From NCBI RefSeq assembly GCF_030811455.1, contig NZ_JAUSQU010000001.1, positions 1,426,001-1,490,000 on the forward strand: a DNA stretch of 64,000 bases. The letters run 5' to 3'. The notes under the pieces were generated by a model. The model was given only the letters and a program-made list of their open reading frames with translations. It made no database searches and was not told the origin of the DNA. A program made the position numbers and the translations under genes. Source of the stretch: Streptosporangium lutulentum (GTDB lineage: Bacteria > Actinomycetota > Actinomycetes > Streptosporangiales > Streptosporangiaceae). Of this stretch, positions 17,334 to 25,215 are shown piece by piece (within the stretch, counting starts at the first letter, position 1; each line of letters begins with the position of its first letter).

Positions 17334-17624
17334 GATGTGGTTCCTCCCCGAATATGAAGTCCGTGTCGTGCAGTGGTACTTCCTGTCCGTCGAGGGGAGG
17401 GGTAAACCTGCCTCCCGCGCGGGCGGCGGGCGCCTATACCATCCGATGACCTGGGAGTACGCGCGGGCGGGCAGGCGAAGTCAACGCCGGCGGCAGCGAT
17501 CGCGGGCCGCGTTCGCCCGGCGCCCGGAACTCCGCGTCCAAAGTGATCGCAATTCCGTCCCGACCCCGGATGACCCGTGACCGGCCGCAGCCGCCACGCC
17601 TTGCCGGCGGCCGTCGCCCAGGTC

Positions 17625-18203
17625 CTAGTGACTCTTGTTCTCACCGGGCCGGTAGTCCTCCCTGGCGCCGGCGAAGTCCTTGCCGACCGCGGTGAACTCC
17701 AGGGTCCGGCCGCCGGCGAGGGTGAGGGTGAAGGGGATCAGGGCGCCGGGCTTCACCGCTTCGGTGACGCCCATCAGCATGATGTGGTCGCCGCCGGGCT
17801 GGAGCCGACGGGTGCCGTGGGCGGGGACGACGAAGCCGCCCTTCGTGGGACGCATGACCGTCTTGTCGCCGGAGCCGACGATCTCGTGCAGCTCGATCTC
17901 CGGCGAGAGGGGAGAGGTGCCGGAGACGACGGTCACGTCGGCGTCGGTGTTGTTGACCAGGGTGCCGAAGGCGGCGGTCATCCCGCGCTTGGTGGCCTTC
18001 ACCCACGGATCGGTGATCGCCAGCGCGGGGACGCCCGCGGCGGGGCTCCCGGCCGTGGGTGCGTCGGCCTGCTGGGTGGACTCGGTGGGCTGCTGGGCGG
18101 GAGGCCGGGTGGATCGAGGATCCTGCTGGGCGCCGCAGGCGTTCACCGACGCGGTGGTGAGTGCCGCCAGGAGCCCGGCGGAAAGAACACGTCGGACGAT
18201 CAT
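17625..18203 (-). CDS. PCuAC-type periplasmic/extracytoplasmic copper chaperone lipoprotein
   Basis: A 192-residue exported protein. The signal sequence (RRVLSAGLLAALTTASVNAC) ends in a possible lipobox cysteine at about residue 23. A Thr/Gln/Pro linker and a PCuAC (DUF461) domain follow: DPWVKATKRGMTAAFGTLVN, ELHEIV, VMRPTKGGFVVPAHGTRRLQPGGDHIMLMGV. The copper ligands of the H-x(n)-M-x(n)-H-x-M pattern are present. Known family members deliver Cu(I) to cytochrome oxidase. The ATG at 18203 has AGGAAAGG upstream. Confidence 0.92.
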   Translation of the reverse strand: MIVRRVLSAGLLAALTTASVNACGAQQDPRSTRPPAQQPTESTQQADAPTAGSPAAGVPALAITDPWVKATKRGMTAAFGTLVNNTDADVTVVSGTSPLSPEIELHEIVGSGDKTVMRPTKGGFVVPAHGTRRLQPGGDHIMLMGVTEAVKPGALIPFTLTLAGGRTLEFTAVGKDFAGAREDYRPGENKSH

Positions 18204-18547
18204 GAATAGGCCTTTCCTGATGTACGGCGCCGCGCTCGGAGTCGTGCTCGGCGGGCGGGTGGGAACGCCGGCGGAGTCACGCTCGTCCCGAGGCGTCCCG
18301 GGGCGAAGGCCGGGGCTCGGGTGAGACGAAAGGGCGAGGTCACGGGCATGGTGCGGCAATGATCACACACGGCGGCGCTGGGTTTCCCCCGGAGCCGGGC
18401 CGTGTCCCGGACGCGAAATAAATTTACCGGCACTGCGCTTTCAGCGGAACGCGCTGACAGCGAACGGGCCGAAACCGGAGTGCCTGCCGGGGCTAGTGTC
18501 GCTGGTATTCGCTATTCGTAAACTTTTGATTCGGGGTAGGCGAAAAG
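18204..18547. other. 344-base divergent region upstream of clpP
   Basis: No gene is seen. An A+T-rich tract at 18416-18428 and another at 18500-18540 probably hold the two divergent promoters. The second contains a 7-base-period direct repeat TATTCG (18506-18511 and 18513-18518) about 40 bases before the clpP start, which could be a regulator site. Confidence 0.4.
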
Positions 18548-19126
18548 ATGACCACTCCACAGTTCGTTCCTGAGGATCAGCTTTACCAGCGGCTCCTGCG
18601 CAAGCGGATCGTCGTGCTCGGCAGCGAGGTGAACGACGAGGTCGCCAACCGGATCTGCGCGGAGCTCCTGCTCCTCTCCGCGGACGACGACGCGCGCGAC
18701 GTCTGGCTCTACATCAACTCGCCCGGCGGCTCGGTGACGGCCGGGATGGCGATCTACGACGTGATGCAGTTCATCCCCAATGACGTCGCCACCGTGGGTA
18801 TGGGCATCGCGGGTTCGATGGGGCAGTTCCTGCTCTGCGCCGGTGCGCCCGGCAAGCGATACGTCCTGCCGCACGCCAGGGTCATCATGCACCAGCCCTC
18901 GGGTGGCCTCGGCGGCACGGCCAGCGACATCGCCATCCAGGCCGAGCAGATGCTCTACACCAAGCAGATGATGCGTGAGCGGATCGCCTTCCACACCGGC
19001 CAGCCGCTGGAGCGGATCGAGGAAGACTGGGATCGCGACCGCTGGTTCACGGCCACCGAGGCGAAAGACTACGGATTCGTCGACGAGGTCATTCAGAACA
19101 CCAACGCGGTGGCGTCGCACAATTAG
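18548..19126 (+). CDS. clpP: ATP-dependent Clp protease proteolytic subunit, solitary copy
   Basis: A 192-residue serine protease subunit of the Clp barrel. The catalytic triad is visible: Ser near residue 90 in GMGIAGSMGQF, His near 115 in VIMHQPSGG, Asp near 164 in DRDRW. The handle region and FVDEVI end are intact and no propeptide is evident. It stands alone rather than in the usual clpP1-clpP2-clpX cluster. In actinomycetes such extra copies (ClpP3-like) can be induced when ClpP1P2 fails. The Shine-Dalgarno is weak. A strong terminator follows. Confidence 0.95.
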   Translation: MTTPQFVPEDQLYQRLLRKRIVVLGSEVNDEVANRICAELLLLSADDDARDVWLYINSPGGSVTAGMAIYDVMQFIPNDVATVGMGIAGSMGQFLLCAGAPGKRYVLPHARVIMHQPSGGLGGTASDIAIQAEQMLYTKQMMRERIAFHTGQPLERIEEDWDRDRWFTATEAKDYGFVDEVIQNTNAVASHN

Positions 19127-19152
19127 TTTTCTCGTTTTCCGGTTTTCGGGAG

Positions 19153-19198
19153 AATCCCGCGTCCGGTTCCGGCGAATGCCGCAACCGGACGCGGGATT
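19153..19198. terminator. terminator after clpP
   Basis: A perfect 16-bp stem (arms AATCCCGCGTCCGGTT at 19153-19168 and its complement at 19183-19198) with a 14-base loop, followed by TTCCTC. Confidence 0.85.
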
Positions 19199-19206
19199 TC
19201 CTCGTC

Positions 19207-19248
19207 CCGGAAGCCGGCAGCCGGAAGCCGGAAGCCGGAAGCCGGCTG
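19207..19248. repeat. 7-bp tandem repeat CCGGAAG, six copies
   Basis: Six uninterrupted 7-base units (consensus CCGGAAG, with CCGGCAG second and CCGGCTG last) lie between the clpP terminator and the DUF2470 stop. The repeat is non-coding. Confidence 0.9.
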
Positions 19249-19261
19249 GGGACGGGTTCCC

Positions 19262-19999
19262 TCAGTGATGGCAGAGCAGGCAGCGTACGGCGTGCTCAAG
19301 AGACCGGGCGTCGGTGATCGGGGCGGGCCAGGGGAGCCTGATCAGGGTCGGGTCGTCGATGCCGGAGCGGACGGTCGCGCCGAAGCGGTCGAGCTCCCAG
19401 AGCCACGCCTCGGTGATCGGGGCGGAGAGCAGGGAGCCCAGGGCGGTCTCCAGCTGACCGCGGTGGGCGTTGTTGACGTGATGGAGCATGCGCTCGGCGT
19501 CGTCCATCAGGGGGTCGGGGGTCGCGTCGAGATACTCCTCGGCGTCCAGGACGCCTGACTCCGGTCCCGTGAGATAGATCACCCGGCCGACGTCGACGCG
19601 GAGCAGCCGGGGGCCGTCGGCGGTCTCCAGGGTCTCCAGGGCGTCGAACAACGCCTCGTCGGGGCAGCGCTCGGCGATCGCCACCGTCGACTCCCTCGCC
19701 TGGTCCGCGGGTACGGGCTGCAGCCAGCCCTGCACCTTGAGCAGACCACGCGAGAGCTCGTGATCCCCGAGGGAACGGCTCGCGGTCAGGTCCACGGTCA
19801 CCACGGACTCGTGCTGGATGTCGTAGAGCGGGTCCTCCGGCATGACCAGGAGCACCGGGCGGCCCGCGCCGTCCACGCCACCCCTGGCGGGCATCGCGGG
19901 CCGGGCCGTACCGACGAGGGACACGTGCGTGGGGGCGGCGGTGGCGGCGAGTGTGCGGATCCGCTCGGGGACCGGCGGAGCGGTGACGGGGTGCTGCAT
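19262..19999 (-). CDS. DUF2470-domain protein, iron/heme-linked (HugZ-like)
   Basis: A 245-residue cytosolic protein. The N-terminal two thirds form a split-barrel FMN-binding-like fold (PTHVSLVGTARPAMPARG, DPLYDIQHESVVTVDLTASR, RLLRVDVGRVIYLTGP). The C-terminal 75 residues are a DUF2470 domain (DDAERMLHHVNNAHRGQLETAL, DRFGATVRSG). Proteins of this layout are related to HugZ/HutZ heme-degrading enzymes. The iron boxes just upstream support a role in iron or heme use. The short CLLCHH end could bind a metal or heme. Not proven to cleave heme. Confidence 0.85.
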   Translation of the reverse strand: MQHPVTAPPVPERIRTLAATAAPTHVSLVGTARPAMPARGGVDGAGRPVLLVMPEDPLYDIQHESVVTVDLTASRSLGDHELSRGLLKVQGWLQPVPADQARESTVAIAERCPDEALFDALETLETADGPRLLRVDVGRVIYLTGPESGVLDAEEYLDATPDPLMDDAERMLHHVNNAHRGQLETALGSLLSAPITEAWLWELDRFGATVRSGIDDPTLIRLPWPAPITDARSLEHAVRCLLCHH

Positions 20000-20036
20000 G
20001 GACCGGCTCTCCTTGAGTGCGGGGAGTTCCTATGTG

Positions 20037-20072
20037 TAAGGTTAGGCTTGCCTCACTAAGGTAGACCTAACC
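20037..20072. promoter_or_regulatory. iron boxes (DmdR/IdeR-type) between DUF2470 gene and rpsD
   Basis: TAAGGTTAGGCTTGCCTCA (20037-20055) matches the IdeR/DmdR iron-box consensus TTAGGTTAGGCTAACCTAA at 15 of 19 positions. A second, overlapping half (CTAAGGTAGACCTAACC) follows directly. The site is placed to control the minus-strand DUF2470 gene and possibly rpsD. Confidence 0.75.
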
Positions 20073-20086
20073 ACAAAGGAGTGACC

Positions 20087-20701
20087 GTGCGCTACACCGG
20101 ACCCAAGGTGCGGCTGTCCCGCCGGGCGGGCGTCCCGCTGACTCGCAAGGCCGTCCGCTATTTCGAGGAGCGGCCCTACCCACCGGGCGAGCACGGGCGC
20201 AAGACCAACCGCAGGCAGACCGGCGACTACGGGTTGCGGTTGATGGAGAAGCAGAAACTGCGCTGGTACTACGACGTCTCCGAGCGGCAGATGCGCCGCT
20301 ACTGGGACATGGCGCTGCGCAGCACCGGCCGTTCGGGAGCCGAGCTGGTGGTGCTGCTGGAGACGCGTCTCGCCTCGCTCGTCCTGCGGTCCGGCCTCGC
20401 CACGTCCATCTACGCGGCCCGCCAGTTCGTCACGCACGGTCACATCACCGTGGACGGCCGCAAGGTCGACATCCCCAGCTACCTGGTCAAGCCCGGCCAG
20501 GTCATCGCGGTCCGGCAGAAGTCACGCGGGATGCAGCCGTTCGTCGCCGCGGCGGAGGGCACCTACGCCGACGACAGGATCGCGTCCTACCTGGACGTCA
20601 ACCACGCCGACCTCCGGTTCACCGTGGTCAGCCGCCCGCTGCGCGAGCAGATCGTGGTCCCGGTGGACGAGCAGCTCGTGGTGGAGTTCTACTCCCGCTG
20701 A
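20087..20701 (+). CDS. rpsD: 30S ribosomal protein S4, zinc-free type
   Basis: A 204-residue S4 protein that binds 16S rRNA and starts small-subunit assembly. The start [16 protein letters not shown], then [27 protein letters not shown] and the S4 RNA-binding domain (LDSLVLR-like [38 protein letters not shown]) are typical. The N-terminal zinc-binding cysteines of the C+ form are absent, as in other actinomycete S4 proteins. The GTG at 20087 has AAGGAG five bases before it. It stands alone, not in the rpsM-rpsK-rpoA cluster. Whether it is the only S4 gene cannot be told here. Confidence 0.95.
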   Translation: MRYTGPKVRLSRRAGVPLTRKAVRYFEERPYPPGEHGRKTNRRQTGDYGLRLMEKQKLRWYYDVSERQMRRYWDMALRSTGRSGAELVVLLETRLASLVLRSGLATSIYAARQFVTHGHITVDGRKVDIPSYLVKPGQVIAVRQKSRGMQPFVAAAEGTYADDRIASYLDVNHADLRFTVVSRPLREQIVVPVDEQLVVEFYSR

Positions 20702-20710
20702 CCGACGAGA

Positions 20711-20748
20711 GAGCGGGCCCGCCGCCCGGATGGGCGGCGGGCCCGCTC
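20711..20748. terminator. 17-bp bidirectional terminator after rpsD
   Basis: GAGCGGGCCCGCCGCCC (20711-20727) pairs perfectly with 20732-20748 across a GGAT loop, between two convergent genes. Confidence 0.85.
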
Positions 20749-20751
20749 CGC

Positions 20752-21627
20752 TCAGCGGGACCGCTTCTGCCGGGTCCGCTCGCGTCTGGGCCCGGCCGCC
20801 GGGGGCGGTGAGCCGTTCAGGCGCGGATCGCCGGCGCCGGAGGTCACCGCGACCTTCTCCCTCAGCTCCCGTATCTCCGCCCTGAGCGCCGTCAGCTCGG
20901 CGAGCACCGTCGTTCCGAGCTCCTGGGTCGCCTTGACGGACTCCTCCGCGTGCTCCTCCTCCATGGCGCTGACCACTACCGCGATGAAGAGGTTCAGCAC
21001 CACGAAGGTGCACACCAGCATGAACAGCACGAAGAACACCCAGGCGGACGGGTGCTGGTCCATCACCTTCCGGGTGATGTCGGACCACGCGTCCCCGGTC
21101 ATCATCTGGAAAAGGGTGAACAGCGAGGTGGGCAGGTCCCCGAAATACTCCGGTGCGGTGAGGTGGTAGAGCTTCGTGCCCATCACCGCCGTGACGTAGA
21201 GCACCAGCCCGAGCAGCAGCACGATCGAGGTCATTCCCGGCACCGCGAGGAGCAGCGCGGTGACCACCTTGCGCAGGCTCGGCACCACCGAGATCAGCCG
21301 TAGCGCGCGCAGGATGCGCAGCGCCCGCAGCACCGAGAGTCCTCCCGCCATGGGCAGCAGGGAGATCGTCACGATCGCGGTGTCGAACAGGCTCCACGGA
21401 TTCCGGAAGAACCGCCAGCCGTAGGCGTAGATCTTGACGCACAGCTCGGCCACGAAGATGTAGAGCGCCAGGTGATCGATGATCGTAAGCGCCGTGCCGT
21501 AGTGCTCGACGGCGGTCGCGGAGGTCTCCAGGCCCAGGGTCGCCGAGTTGATCACGATGACAGTGATGATGAATCGCTGGAAGCGTGAGGTCTCGAGGGC
21601 GGCACGAACACGTTCGCGCACCGGCAC
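20752..21627 (-). CDS. voltage-gated cation channel subunit (bacterial Nav-like)
   Basis: A 291-residue six-helix channel subunit, expected to form a tetramer. S1 to S3 are visible (FIITVIVINSATLGLE, LALYIFVAELCVKIYAY, PWSLFDTAIVTISLLP). The S4 voltage sensor is VLRALRILRALRLI, with arginines every third residue from about residue 101. S5 and S6 flank a pore loop SLFTLFQMMTGDAWSD. The C-terminus is a coiled coil (LAELTALRAEIRELREKV). The selectivity motif TGDAW differs from the TLESW of NaChBac-type Na channels. The GTG at 21627 has GGGAG just upstream; a TTG at 21663 would add 12 residues. Confidence 0.9.
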   Translation of the reverse strand: MPVRERVRAALETSRFQRFIITVIVINSATLGLETSATAVEHYGTALTIIDHLALYIFVAELCVKIYAYGWRFFRNPWSLFDTAIVTISLLPMAGGLSVLRALRILRALRLISVVPSLRKVVTALLLAVPGMTSIVLLLGLVLYVTAVMGTKLYHLTAPEYFGDLPTSLFTLFQMMTGDAWSDITRKVMDQHPSAWVFFVLFMLVCTFVVLNLFIAVVVSAMEEEHAEESVKATQELGTTVLAELTALRAEIRELREKVAVTSGAGDPRLNGSPPPAAGPRRERTRQKRSR

Positions 21628-21870
21628 GAAGACTCCCGGGGGTCGGAGGGCCGAGTTCAGCAAAGATCATAATGGGTCGGCAGAGGTCCGGATTTCGGGT
21701 GTCCGCAGGGTGACGTGGACGGAAGGCCGCGAGGCGTTCGGAGGAGGGCGCGGCGGTGAGGCGCGTGCGTGAACCTCGCACCCGTGACGAATCACGCCGG
21801 GGATGACCGGCGTCTTCCGCCTCTCGCTCGTGACGGGCCCGGGTGGGTGATGAGCGGGACGTTCGCGCGG

Positions 21871-22341
21871 TCAGGGCAGGGGCGAGAGGCGGAAGACGCG
21901 CGGGTCGCGGCCGGACTTCTCGGTGTAGTGGTCGTAGAGCGGCCATATCCGGAGCAGGCGCGCCCAGGCTTCGGCCCGCTCCTGCCCGGCCAGCAGGTGT
22001 GCGGTGACGGGGAACTCCCGGCCGTGGAAGCTCACCGTGGCCGCCGGGGTCTTGAGCAGGTTGCCGCTCCAGTCGGGATGGCGCGCGAGACCGAGGTTGG
22101 AGCCGACGACCAGGAAGTCGCCGCCGTCTTCGGGGAGGCAGACGAGCGGCGTGGCGCGGGGCCGGCCGCTCCTGCTGCCGGTCGTGGTGAGAACGAGGGT
22201 GGGGATCACCTGGGCGCTCGGCACGAGCCTGCCCCGGGTCAGGCGGTGCGCGGCCAGGTCCATCCGGGGCACGATCTTCGGGCCGATCCTGACGAAGGCG
22301 TCGGTCGCCGCCAGTCGCTGGACGAGTGACCTGATCATCAT
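21871..22341 (-). CDS. deazaflavin (F420)-dependent nitroreductase-family protein
   Basis: A 156-residue DUF385/Ddn-family protein. The core TTTGSRSGRPRATPLVCLP, FLVVGSNLGLARHPDWSGNL, TPAATVSFHGREFPVTAHLL and the end WPLYDHYTEKSGRD are family hallmarks. Members use F420H2 to reduce quinones, unsaturated rings or nitro compounds. The ATG at 22341 gives the usual family length. A GTG at 22437 overlaps the TetR stop as GTGA and would add 32 residues of unusual composition, so both starts are possible. It follows the TetR gene on the same strand. Confidence 0.87.
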   Translation of the reverse strand: MMIRSLVQRLAATDAFVRIGPKIVPRMDLAAHRLTRGRLVPSAQVIPTLVLTTTGSRSGRPRATPLVCLPEDGGDFLVVGSNLGLARHPDWSGNLLKTPAATVSFHGREFPVTAHLLAGQERAEAWARLLRIWPLYDHYTEKSGRDPRVFRLSPLP

Positions 22342-22433
22342 GGTGAGACGACGGCCCACAGTGATCTCGCAATCCCGTGCGGTCCCGATCCGGCTTTCGC
22401 CCTCACCGTAAAGTGAAACGATCACCGGGTCAA

Positions 22434-23099
22434 TCACTTGACCGCGGGAGCCTTCGGGTCCGCCTCCCGGCGGGTGCAGTAATCGCCGAGGCCCGACTCC
22501 AGCAGGTCGAAGGCCTGATCGGCCCGTCGTCTCAGGTCCGGGGCGATGGCGTCGACGGTCTCGCCCGCGAGCATGCGCTGGACGGCGTAGGCCATCAGCG
22601 CGCGCAGCACCGCGCAGATCTGGGCGGCGGCGAACGCGGGTGCGAGGTCGTCGGGATCGGTGTCGGTCTCGTCGGAGAGTGTCCCGGCCAGGGACCGCTC
22701 CCGGGCCTCGCCCATTTCCCGGAGCCGGGCGTTGAGCGACGGGCTGGCGTTGAGCATGCGGGTGAAGGCGTCGCTTCCCTCGTGGAGGCCGTACCGGTGG
22801 TGGCCGGTGTCGAGCGCGTCCAGGAAGTCGCGGCGCAGGGCCTCGATCGCGCTCTCCCCGGACTTCCGTTCTCGCACGACCTTGCCGAGCAGGTCCTCCA
22901 CCTCCTCCTGCCGGTCGAAGAGCAGGTCCTCCTTGGTCCGGAAGTAGTTGAAGACCGTGTTGACCGACACGTCGGCGGCCCTGGCGACCTCGGCCACCGT
23001 CACGTTGTCGAAGCCTCGCATCATGAACAGCCCCGTTGCGATGTCGGAGATGCGTGCCCTGGTCTCCCGCTTCTTGCGCTCGCGCAGGCCCTCACTCAT
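22434..23099 (-). CDS. TetR-family regulator
   Basis: A 221-residue repressor with an N-terminal helix-turn-helix (ARISDIATGLFMMRGFDNV, VAEVARAADVSVNTVFNYF, residues 15-60) and an all-helical ligand domain typical of the MftR-like C-terminal type. It is divergent from a DrrAB-type ABC exporter, with a good palindrome in between. The simplest reading is that it represses the exporter and itself until a substrate binds. It is followed by the F420-dependent reductase. Confidence 0.93.
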   Translation of the reverse strand: MSEGLRERKKRETRARISDIATGLFMMRGFDNVTVAEVARAADVSVNTVFNYFRTKEDLLFDRQEEVEDLLGKVVRERKSGESAIEALRRDFLDALDTGHHRYGLHEGSDAFTRMLNASPSLNARLREMGEARERSLAGTLSDETDTDPDDLAPAFAAAQICAVLRALMAYAVQRMLAGETVDAIAPDLRRRADQAFDLLESGLGDYCTRREADPKAPAVK

Positions 23100-23131
23100 G
23101 AGGTCATTCTATAGGGTCGAGTAAATTTTGG

Positions 23132-23155
23132 AGTAACACCAAAATTGGTGCTACT
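23132..23155. promoter_or_regulatory. 24-bp palindrome, likely TetR operator
   Basis: AGTAACACCAA-AA-TTGGTGCTACT is an inverted repeat matching at 10 of 11 positions. It lies centrally between the TetR gene and the ABC exporter, in a markedly A+T-rich stretch. A nested shorter inverted repeat AATTTTGG/CCAAAATT overlaps its left side. Confidence 0.75.
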
Positions 23156-23175
23156 TTAAAAATGGAGGCGATCAA

Positions 23176-23952
23176 GTGATCAGGACATCAGGTTTGAGCA
23201 AGACCTTCTCCGGCGGCGTCGAGGCAGTCCGAGGGGTGGACCTGGCCGCGGAGGCCGGAGAGATCGTGGGATTCCTCGGCCCGAACGGCGCGGGAAAGAC
23301 GACCACCATGCGCATGCTGACCACCCTGCTCCGTCCCACGGGAGGCGCCGCCACGGTCGCCGGGCACGACCTGCTCGCCGACCCGCGGGGCGTGCGGCGG
23401 CGCATCGGCTACGTGTCCCAGAGCGGAGGGACCAACCCGGCGACCTCGGTGGGGGAGGAGCTCGAACTCCACGCCATGCTGTACGGCATGCGCCGGGCGC
23501 AGGCGCGCGAACGGGTCGGCGAGATGGTCGAGCGGCTCGGTCTCGGCGGTCTGGAGACCCGGCTCGGCGGTGCGCTCTCCGGCGGTCAGCGCCGCCGCTT
23601 CGACCTCGCCTTCGGCCTGATCCACGGGCCGTCCCTGCTCTTCCTCGACGAGCCCACCACCGGACTGGACCCGCAGAGCCGGGCCGGCCTCTGGGACCAC
23701 ATCAGGAGCCTGCGCCGGGAGCACGGCCTCACGGTCTTCCTGACCACCCACTATCTCGACGAGGCGGACGCGCTCGCCGACCGCCTGTTCATCATCGACC
23801 ACGGAGTGATCGTCGCCGAGGGCACCCCGCAGGAGCTCAAGGGCGGGACCGGCACGCTCGACGACGTCTTCCTGTCCATCACCGGCCGCTCCCTGAGGGA
23901 CGACCCGGCCGGCGGCGAGTCCCCGGTGGCCGGCGGGACGGCAGGCGAGTGA
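23176..23952 (+). CDS. ABC exporter ATP-binding protein (DrrA-like)
   Basis: A 258-residue ATPase. Walker A is FLGPNGAGKTTTMRML, the Q-loop region is GYVSQSGGTNPATSVGEEL, the signature is LSGGQRRRFDLAFGL, Walker B is LLFLDEPTTGLDPQ, and the switch His is in FLTTHYLDEAD. The C-terminus (GTPQELKGGTGTLDDVFLSITGRSL) is the DrrA-type end. The start is GTG 23176 with GGAGG upstream. Together with the permease at 24041 it should export a hydrophobic compound, drug or lipid. Regulated by the divergent TetR protein (inference). Confidence 0.94.
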   Translation: MIRTSGLSKTFSGGVEAVRGVDLAAEAGEIVGFLGPNGAGKTTTMRMLTTLLRPTGGAATVAGHDLLADPRGVRRRIGYVSQSGGTNPATSVGEELELHAMLYGMRRAQARERVGEMVERLGLGGLETRLGGALSGGQRRRFDLAFGLIHGPSLLFLDEPTTGLDPQSRAGLWDHIRSLRREHGLTVFLTTHYLDEADALADRLFIIDHGVIVAEGTPQELKGGTGTLDDVFLSITGRSLRDDPAGGESPVAGGTAGE

Positions 23953-24040
23953 GGCGCGGCGGCGACCCGCCGAACCTGAGCGAGTTCGACGTCGTGGGTG
24001 GAACGGCCCGCGAGATACGAGTCACCCCTGCGGTGAGAAA

Positions 24041-24787
24041 GTGGTGAACGACCCGATGGACATCGTCCGTGACACCTGGCTCGTCTTCCGGCACAACACC
24101 GAGATCTCCCTGCGGCAGAAGGCCGGAATCATCTTCGGCGTGCTCCAGCCCATGCTCTACCTGGTCCTGTTCGGCCCGCTGTTCGCCACGATCGGCACCT
24201 GGGAGACGCTGATCCCCGGGCTGCTGATCCAGGTGAGCCTGCTCAGCGCGGGCCTGGCCGGGTTCGGCATCGTCTTCGACGCCCGGTCCGGCGTGCTGGA
24301 GCGGCTACGGGTCACTCCGGCGCACCGGGTCTCCCTGCTGCTCGGCCGCGTGCTGAGCAACTCCCTCACCCTGCTGATCCAGTCGGTCATGCTGATCGTC
24401 GTGGGCTACGCCTTCGGCATGCGCGCCTGGTTCCCCGGAGTGCTGGCCGGGCTCGTCCTCATGACGCTGCTCGGGGTCAGTCTGGCCGCGCTGTCCAACG
24501 CGATCGCGCTCACCATGAACCCCGAGCTGTTCGCACCGGTCATGAGCACCGCGATCGTCCCGCTGCTCCTGTTGTCGGGGGCGTTCCTGCCGATGTCCAT
24601 GGCTCCCGGCTGGCTGGACGCGCTGTCGCGGGCGACCCCCTTCCGCTACGTCCTCGAAGCCATCCGCGAGCTGTTCGGCGGACGCTACGCGACCCCGGCC
24701 GTGGCCGTGGGGGTCGCCGTGACCCTGGTCCTCTCGGGGGTGTGCGTCGCCGTGGGAACCAGGGTCTTCAGCCGGGAGAACGCCTGA
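24041..24787 (+). CDS. ABC-2 type exporter permease (DrrB-like)
   Basis: A 248-residue permease with six predicted membrane helices, starting with a cytosolic stretch RHNTEISLRQKAGIIFG and then LQPMLYLVLFGPLFATI. The conserved ABC-2 phrase FDARSGVLERLRVTPAHR follows helix 2, and LSGAFLPMSMAPGWLDALSRATPFRY marks the region before the last helix. It forms the membrane part of the exporter with the upstream ATPase. The start could be GTG 24041, GTG 24044 or ATG 24056. Its last codons and stop are the unit of a tandem repeat that continues downstream. Confidence 0.92.
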   Translation: MVNDPMDIVRDTWLVFRHNTEISLRQKAGIIFGVLQPMLYLVLFGPLFATIGTWETLIPGLLIQVSLLSAGLAGFGIVFDARSGVLERLRVTPAHRVSLLLGRVLSNSLTLLIQSVMLIVVGYAFGMRAWFPGVLAGLVLMTLLGVSLAALSNAIALTMNPELFAPVMSTAIVPLLLLSGAFLPMSMAPGWLDALSRATPFRYVLEAIRELFGGRYATPAVAVGVAVTLVLSGVCVAVGTRVFSRENA

Positions 24788-24815
24788 GGGAGAACGCCTG
24801 AAGGACTGCCCGAGC

Positions 24816-24870
24816 GAACGCCTGAGGGAACGCCTGAGGGAACGCCTGAGGGAACGCCTGAGGAACGCCG
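24816..24870. repeat. 12-bp tandem repeat derived from the permease 3' end
   Basis: GAACGCCTGAGG is repeated in 4.6 perfect copies from 24816 to 24870. The same unit, with slight drift, covers the last codons and stop of the permease (24778-24789). Each unit contains TGA. Confidence 0.9.
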
Positions 24871-24967
24871 GTCCGCGGTTCGCCGGACGACGCGGCCGCC
24901 GGAAAGAACGGTCCGCCTCGTCACGGATCCGCTCCGGGCCGTCGTCCGGCGAACCCGGGTGGCGCCC

Positions 24968-25210
24968 TCAGCTCGGCGGGCCGTACGGCTCGATCCTGGG
25001 GTCGGAGTAGGGCCCGCCGCCCGCCGCGGGGTCGACGCGGCGGGCGGCGGCCTCGCTCACGCGCAAGCCGTACAGGTTCTGATCGGGGTCGATGCGGTCG
25101 ATGAGCACCAGGCCGTAGCCGGTGTCGACCTCGTTCTCCGACAGCTCCAGGTGACGCGTGGCCTGCGCGAGCGTCGCCCCGGGCGGGAGCCGTACGGTGA
25201 CAAGAAGCAT
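24968..25210 (-). CDS. 80-residue protein coupled to the subtilase
   Basis: An 80-residue soluble protein beginning MLLVTVRLPPGATLAQATRH, with a beta-alpha-beta look (VTVRLPPG, then an acidic helix, GYGLVLID, LYGLRVS) and a Pro/Gly-rich end. GAGGGG sits just before the ATG, and the start lies 5 bases after the stop of the S8 protease gene, so the pair is coupled. The fold size is similar to subtilisin propeptide-type inhibitors, but no sequence match can be claimed. It could be a partner, chaperone or inhibitor of the protease. Confidence 0.75.
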   Translation of the reverse strand: MLLVTVRLPPGATLAQATRHLELSENEVDTGYGLVLIDRIDPDQNLYGLRVSEAAARRVDPAAGGGPYSDPRIEPYGPPS

Positions 25211-25215
25211 GCCCC

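Noticed and set aside
19207..19248. 7-bp repeats as a possible regulatory array
   Set aside because: They lie past the clpP terminator and at the 3' end of the convergent gene; likely simple slippage sequence.
22342..22437. 32-residue N-terminal extension of the F420-dependent reductase
   Set aside because: The GTGA overlap with the TetR stop is attractive, but the residues do not fit the family. It is kept only as an alternative start.
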